From NCBI GenBank assembly GCA_938044055.1, contig CALIQO010000157.1, positions 1 to 10,471 on the forward strand: 10,471 nt of DNA. Reading direction: 5' to 3'. The position numbers and the translations under genes were made by a program. The notes below the pieces were generated by a model. That model was not told the DNA's origin. It saw only the letters and a list, made by a program, of their open reading frames with translations, and did no database searches. Every line of letters starts with the position of its first letter. Position 1 is the stretch's first letter. Origin of the DNA: an uncultured Saprospiraceae bacterium (GTDB taxonomy: Bacteria; Bacteroidota; Bacteroidia; Chitinophagales; Saprospiraceae). This document shows, one piece after another, positions 6,547 to 10,471 of the stretch.

Positions 6547-6601
6547 TAAAAATAAATCAGGGTGCAATTCCATGTAGGATCGGCACCCTGATTTATTTTT
6601 A
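6547..6601. terminator. Strong bidirectional terminator between convergent genes
   Basis: Perfect 19-base arms (6547-6565 and 6583-6601) with core ATAAATCAGGGTGC and a 17-base loop. A-runs begin and T-runs end the structure on either strand. It lies between the stop of the plus-strand barrel protein gene and the stop of the minus-strand acyl-CoA dehydrogenase gene, so one hairpin can end both transcripts. Confidence 0.9.
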
Positions 6602-6624
6602 ATACCTAAGGTATGGGTTGAGGA

Positions 6625-8427
6625 CTATAGCACGTATGCGTCTTCTTTTATAAGGGTTGCGGCTATTGTTCTTTTTAGATTTCTGATATTCTGAATAGGG
6701 AATTTAGTTAATGACTTAATGCCTTTCACATACATCGGAATAAGATCATCAGTTACGAAGATTCCGATTGCATCCATTGCTTTCTTATATATCGTATGAT
6801 TCGCTTCATATGCATAGCATCTAAGAATTGAGTCATATACTTCTTGGTCTACATCTGTATCGATGGATGATAACTTATCGACCCTCAGGATGGTTGATTC
6901 CAGGTTAAATATAGCAAGAACGATGTCCGAAACTGTCATCAACAATTCTTGCTCCGTTTTAAGATTTAGGTTACCTGACATGGCTTCTTTGCCTATCGTG
7001 CCCAGAAGCATATGCAACACTTTTTTGTGATTGCTGAGAGCTTGATATACATCATTGTATACTCCCTTGTCTGTTACCTGAGGGATGGTGCCATTCATAA
7101 GTTCTTGTTGAACTGTCATAGCTGGGGTAGCAATATCTAGTTGGCCTTTCATAGCTCTTTTAAAGATGGTGCTCATTACAACCATTCTATTTATTTCATT
7201 CGTCCCCTCGAAAATCCTGTTGATACGGCTATCTCTATATGCTCTCGCAACCATACCTTCTTCAGAATATCCCATTCCCCCATGGATCTGTACAGCCTCA
7301 TCTACACAATAGTCTAAAGCTTCTGAACCTTGAATTTTAATCAAGGAACATTCTAGGGCATATTCTTCTGCAGCTTTAAGCTTAGATTCAGCATACCCTA
7401 CACCTTCTTCCTTCAAGCTTTTAATCTTATCATTGATTAGATCTGCACATCTATATGTTGCACTCTCTGTCACGAATGTCTGAATCGTCTGTTCAGCGAT
7501 CTTAGATTGAATTGCTCCAAATGTTGAAATTGGTGTATTAAATTGTGTGCGCTCATTGGCATACTTGATAGAGGCATCTGTAACTTGCTTGCATCCTCCC
7601 AGACATGATGCTCCTAACTTAAATCTTCCCGTATTAAGGACATTAAATGCTATGTGATGGCCCTTTCCTATTTCTCCAAGAACATTGTCTACAGGTACTT
7701 TTACGTTTTCCATAAAAACCAACCTTGTAGAAGAGCCTTTTATACCCAGTTTTTTTTCTTCTTCCCCTAGACTTAATCCTTCCATTCCTTTCTCAAGAAT
7801 AAATCCTGTAAATTTATCTCCGTCTACTTGTACGAATACAGTAAAGATATCTGCGAATCCAGCATTCGTAATCCACATTTTCTGACCATTAAGAATATAG
7901 TGCTTGCCATCTTCAGAAAGCACGGCCGTGCTTTTAGCCGATAAAGCATCTGATCCCGATGAAGGTTCAGTTAAGCAATAACAAGCTTTCAATTCTCCTG
8001 TTGCCAATCTAGGTAGGTATTTTTCTTTCTGCTCATCTGTACCGAAATACAGTATCGGCAGCATGCCTATTCCTGTATGTGCATTGAAGCTCACAGAAAC
8101 GGATCCTGCAGGTCCTATGTCTTCTCCTATAAAAGTATTGGTAATGAAATCGAGGTCCATGCCGTTATACTGTTCCGGCATATGTGCCCCTAGTAATCCC
8201 AGCTCTCCCATCTTCTCGACAAGATCAGGAACCGTATTCCCTTCTTGTTTTTCTATCTTATCTATAATGGGCCATACTTCCGTTTTCACAAATGTGCGGA
8301 CCATGTCTCTTATCATCAATTGCTCTTCATCAGCCATTTCTGGTACATACAGGCCGTCTTTAGAAGACTCCTTTACAATGAATTCGGCACCTTGCAACAC
8401 TGCCTTTTCTTCAACTAGATTACTCAT
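6625..8427 (-). CDS. Acyl-CoA dehydrogenase, long VLCAD-like type
   Basis: A 600-residue flavoenzyme of fatty-acid beta-oxidation, expected to introduce the alpha-beta double bond into acyl-CoA using FAD and pass electrons to electron-transfer flavoprotein in the cytoplasm. The canonical core spans about residues 30-425. It contains the flavin/substrate signature CYCLTEPSSGSDA (149-161), WITNAG (185-190), the middle beta domain with GIKGSSTRLVF (228-238), the segment RTQFNTPI (293-300) and the C-terminal signature QIHGGMGYSEEG (380-391). The catalytic base is Glu407 in RIFEGTNEI, the position used by short-, medium- and very-long-chain enzymes. An extra helical region of ~170 residues (430-600), as in VLCAD/ACAD9, makes it longer than the ~380-residue simple type and suggests long-chain substrates. 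It has its own promoter upstream and terminators on both sides, so it is probably monocistronic. No thiolase or hydratase gene is adjacent. Confidence 0.95.
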   Translation of the reverse strand: MSNLVEEKAVLQGAEFIVKESSKDGLYVPEMADEEQLMIRDMVRTFVKTEVWPIIDKIEKQEGNTVPDLVEKMGELGLLGAHMPEQYNGMDLDFITNTFIGEDIGPAGSVSVSFNAHTGIGMLPILYFGTDEQKEKYLPRLATGELKACYCLTEPSSGSDALSAKSTAVLSEDGKHYILNGQKMWITNAGFADIFTVFVQVDGDKFTGFILEKGMEGLSLGEEEKKLGIKGSSTRLVFMENVKVPVDNVLGEIGKGHHIAFNVLNTGRFKLGASCLGGCKQVTDASIKYANERTQFNTPISTFGAIQSKIAEQTIQTFVTESATYRCADLINDKIKSLKEEGVGYAESKLKAAEEYALECSLIKIQGSEALDYCVDEAVQIHGGMGYSEEGMVARAYRDSRINRIFEGTNEINRMVVMSTIFKRAMKGQLDIATPAMTVQQELMNGTIPQVTDKGVYNDVYQALSNHKKVLHMLLGTIGKEAMSGNLNLKTEQELLMTVSDIVLAIFNLESTILRVDKLSSIDTDVDQEVYDSILRCYAYEANHTIYKKAMDAIGIFVTDDLIPMYVKGIKSLTKFPIQNIRNLKRTIAATLIKEDAYVL

Positions 8428-8456
8428 AGGGATATGTTTTAGTCAATTATTATACT

Positions 8457-8487
8457 CAAAGTTAAATAAATCAATAGAATATATCAA
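8457..8487 (-). promoter_or_regulatory. Complete Bacteroidota-type promoter for the acyl-CoA dehydrogenase gene
   Basis: Reading leftward, a -33 TTG (8487-8485) is followed after 20 bases by TAACTTTG (8464-8457), an exact TAnnTTTG -7 element with spacing in the accepted 17-23 range. Transcription would begin near 8452 and give a leader of about 25 bases before the ATG at 8427. Confidence 0.7.
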
Positions 8488-8565
8488 CCCCAAATCAATT
8501 TTTTAATATAAAATACTGTAGTTCTGCTAATTGCAATCAAAACCAATTTCAACTTTCAGTAAATA

Positions 8566-8603
8566 AAAAAACGGGAATCTGATGAATCAGATTCCCGTTT
8601 TTT
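8566..8603 (-). terminator. Rho-independent terminator of the receptor gene
   Basis: Perfect 18-base arms (8566-8583 and 8586-8603) with a GC-containing core, CGGGAATCTGAT, separated by two bases. On the minus strand it ends in TTTTTT, about 30 bases after the receptor stop codon. It separates that gene from the acyl-CoA dehydrogenase promoter. The A-run on the other side would let it work in both directions. Confidence 0.88.
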
Positions 8604-8632
8604 ATTAACTCTATAAAACTATTTATGTCTTT

Positions 8633-10471
8633 TTATCCTTGCTGACCGCCACCTTGTTGTCCGCCGCCTTGTTGTCCTGCACCGCCTTCACCTTGCTTAA
8701 GGTCAGAGTTCTTAATCTTACTCTTTCTTTCTTTAAAGTCTACTTTCCCAAACTTATATCTAAAGTTTATTCCGATAGAACGAAACGGAAGTTTGAATGA
8801 TGATACTTGACGGAAACCAGCAGCTTCATTGGTTATATCAGAATCGAAACTCTTAAATTCAGCAAATGGCTCAATAATTCTTAAGCCTATACTAGAGTTT
8901 TTGAAATCCTTTCTAAACCCTATTCCGAATATGGAAAAACTTGCTTGCTCTCCCTGTAGTGTAAATCTAGGCGCTTGGAAGAATCCGAAAAAATCAGCTT
9001 TTATCGTTCCTGTAATACTCAGTTCACCATTGGTAAACAATCGATACGAGAGTGCACTGTTAGAGATTTCTACTCCATTGATAATTCCATCTGCATTATA
9101 AGTGTATACGTCTCCTCCGCCTCTTAATGTAAACCGGCCTATATTTTTAGATGAGAAGAAATTAACGCCTATAGAGTTATTGGTGCCTACATTGAAAAAA
9201 TTTGTGATCGCCGCTCCATTATCTGATGAAGATGTTATCGGTTCTATAAGACTTCTATTTCTTTTATAGTATGTACTTCCAAATATGGTGAATCCCAGAA
9301 TATTGGTGTTATAACCTACTTCTATCTGATCGGTAAGCTCTGGATCAAGGAAAGGATTGCCTTGAGATAAATTAGCGATATCTGTATTGTTTAAGAATGG
9401 ATTGATAAAAGCTAAGCTTGGTCTCTGAATCCTTTTACTATAGGACACTTTCAAGGTTCTGAATCCTTTAAAGGATTTAGAAATGGCAATATTCGGAAGA
9501 AAGTTAGAATACCCATTTGCAAATTCTTGTATTTCTTGATCTCCATCTCCACCTATCTGAGTCCTTTCATATCTTAATCCTGTTACGATATTCAATTTCT
9601 TAAAAAAGAAATTATAAGACAAGTACCCAGCATATACATCTTGATCATACAAGAAGATATTAGATTGAGAAGTCTGAACAGAATACCTAGAATCACTATC
9701 TATGTTTCTGATAACTGACTTTACACCCATTTCTAGTTTATTCCCTTTTCCTACTGGGTGGACATAATCCACTTGACCCGTCATTTCTAGATTATTAGCA
9801 TCGTTAATAATATCTTCTGAACGGGTAAGAAATCCTGTTTCTGTAATTGTACTTTCTTGGTTCTGGATGTTACCAGAAACCTGCAGTGCTACTGTAAATT
9901 CTCTTGTGTCGTTGTCTTCATATTTCCTAGTAAAATCAGTATTCCAGTCGTATCCACTAGACAAGGTGTTTCCTACACTGAGTCTATCGAAAGTCTGACC
10001 TACTAAGTTCCCCGTATTATCTCCATCACGATCAAATCCAAAACCTCGAAATGTTATTGTACTATTCAGAGCATTGAAGGCATTAAAATCATAAAACGCA
10101 TTAGCAGAACCATTGAATCCGAGTCTCTCTGTATTCGTTACTCCACTATAATCATATACGGTACTGTTATCAGCAAGATTGGTTCTTGAAAATGAATTGG
10201 TTGCATCTTGAGGCAATGACCAGAACAATCCACCTTTCGTTGTAAAACCGAATCTCCCTTTTCCTACATTTAAGCTTGCATTAGCATTGCTTATTCTGTT
10301 CCCTATAGAGGTATTGATACTTCCTGCAATCCCTTCTATATTTTTACCCTTAGTTATTATGTTGATAATTCCTCCACTACCTTCACCGTCATACTTAGCT
10401 CCAGGAGCAGTAATTACTTCAACCTTTTTTATCTGATCAGCCGGAAACATCTTTAAAGCATCAGCAACATT
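8633..10471 (-). CDS. Outer-membrane beta-barrel receptor, TonB-dependent receptor-like (N-terminus cut by window edge)
   Basis: The C-terminal 612 residues of an outer-membrane receptor of the OMP_b-brl_3/TonB-dependent receptor type. The frame is open to the last base of the window, so the apparent Met at 10450 is internal. The fragment begins in the plug domain with ADALKMFPADQIKKVEVI, followed by the plug's end motif APGAKYDGEGSGGIINIITK. Missing are the signal peptide, any carboxypeptidase-regulatory domain and the front of the plug. The rest is barrel sequence with typical features of the family: KKLNIVTGLRYERTQ, FNLPNIAISK-like periplasmic turns, TLKVSYSKRIQRPSL and NPFLDPELTDQIEVGYN. 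The last strand is SIGINFRYKFGKVDF. A charged tail follows, then GQQGG repeats before TAA, coded by a 15-base DNA repeat near 8636-8680. The substrate is unknown. The gene ends at its own terminator and is not coupled to the acyl-CoA dehydrogenase gene. Confidence 0.9.
   Translation of the reverse strand, partial: NVADALKMFPADQIKKVEVITAPGAKYDGEGSGGIINIITKGKNIEGIAGSINTSIGNRISNANASLNVGKGRFGFTTKGGLFWSLPQDATNSFSRTNLADNSTVYDYSGVTNTERLGFNGSANAFYDFNAFNALNSTITFRGFGFDRDGDNTGNLVGQTFDRLSVGNTLSSGYDWNTDFTRKYEDNDTREFTVALQVSGNIQNQESTITETGFLTRSEDIINDANNLEMTGQVDYVHPVGKGNKLEMGVKSVIRNIDSDSRYSVQTSQSNIFLYDQDVYAGYLSYNFFFKKLNIVTGLRYERTQIGGDGDQEIQEFANGYSNFLPNIAISKSFKGFRTLKVSYSKRIQRPSLAFINPFLNNTDIANLSQGNPFLDPELTDQIEVGYNTNILGFTIFGSTYYKRNRSLIEPITSSSDNGAAITNFFNVGTNNSIGVNFFSSKNIGRFTLRGGGDVYTYNADGIINGVEISNSALSYRLFTNGELSITGTIKADFFGFFQAPRFTLQGEQASFSIFGIGFRKDFKNSSIGLRIIEPFAEFKSFDSDITNEAAGFRQVSSFKLPFRSIGINFRYKFGKVDFKERKSKIKNSDLKQGEGGAGQQGGGQQGGGQQG
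8636..8682 (-). repeat. Short 15-base tandem repeat coding Gly/Gln tail
   Basis: About three degenerate copies of a 15-base unit (GGA CAA CAA GGC GGC and variants) encode GQQGG units at the extreme C-terminus of the receptor. Repeats of this kind can change copy number by slippage, always in frame here because the unit is a multiple of three. Confidence 0.6.

Noticed and set aside
7685..8506. Plus-strand frames of 66 and 147 codons opposite the acyl-CoA dehydrogenase gene
   Set aside because: The minus strand encodes a full-length conserved enzyme. The 147-codon frame runs out over that gene's promoter and has no family resemblance.
8829..9101. Plus-strand 90-codon frame opposite the second receptor gene
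   Set aside because: Shadow of the barrel-coding frame; no signal of its own.

Overview
The window comes from a low-GC member of the Bacteroidota. Three things support this. The protein families are typical of the phylum: a GLPGLI-family protein, two outer-membrane beta-barrel receptors of the carboxypeptidase-regulatory-domain/plug/barrel type, and an ECF sigma factor coupled to a barrel protein. The promoters carry the TAnnTTTG -7 element instead of a sigma70-like -10. Shine-Dalgarno signals before the start codons are weak or absent. The genus cannot be told from this window. There are no RNA genes, insertion sequences or CRISPR arrays, and no gene-free stretch exceeds about 210 bases.

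Left part, minus strand (1-3333): three genes read leftward in the order TetR-type repressor, GLPGLI protein, TonB-receptor-like outer-membrane protein. The last is cut by the window start. The GLPGLI and receptor genes overlap by 11 bases, and no terminator is visible behind the tetR gene. The set can therefore be read as a regulator controlling its own expression and that of an envelope pair. A TACCTTTG promoter element and a perfect GCATG-CA-CATGC inverted repeat lie just before the tetR start.

Middle, plus strand (3449-6467): two small, unrecognised proteins with about four membrane helices each are followed by an ECF sigma factor gene. That gene overlaps by 20 bases a gene for a 507-residue protein. 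This protein has three degenerate cytoplasmic repeats, one inner-membrane helix, a periplasmic linker and a C-terminal beta-barrel-like domain. It occupies the position and has the N-terminal layout of an anti-sigma factor, and is the most unusual object in the window.

Right part, minus strand (6625-10471): a lone acyl-CoA dehydrogenase of the long, VLCAD-like type has its own well-formed Bacteroidota promoter. A strong bidirectional terminator lies behind it, at the convergent junction with the barrel gene. Further right is the 3' part of a second outer-membrane receptor, cut by the window end, with its own terminator and a Gly/Gln repeat tail.
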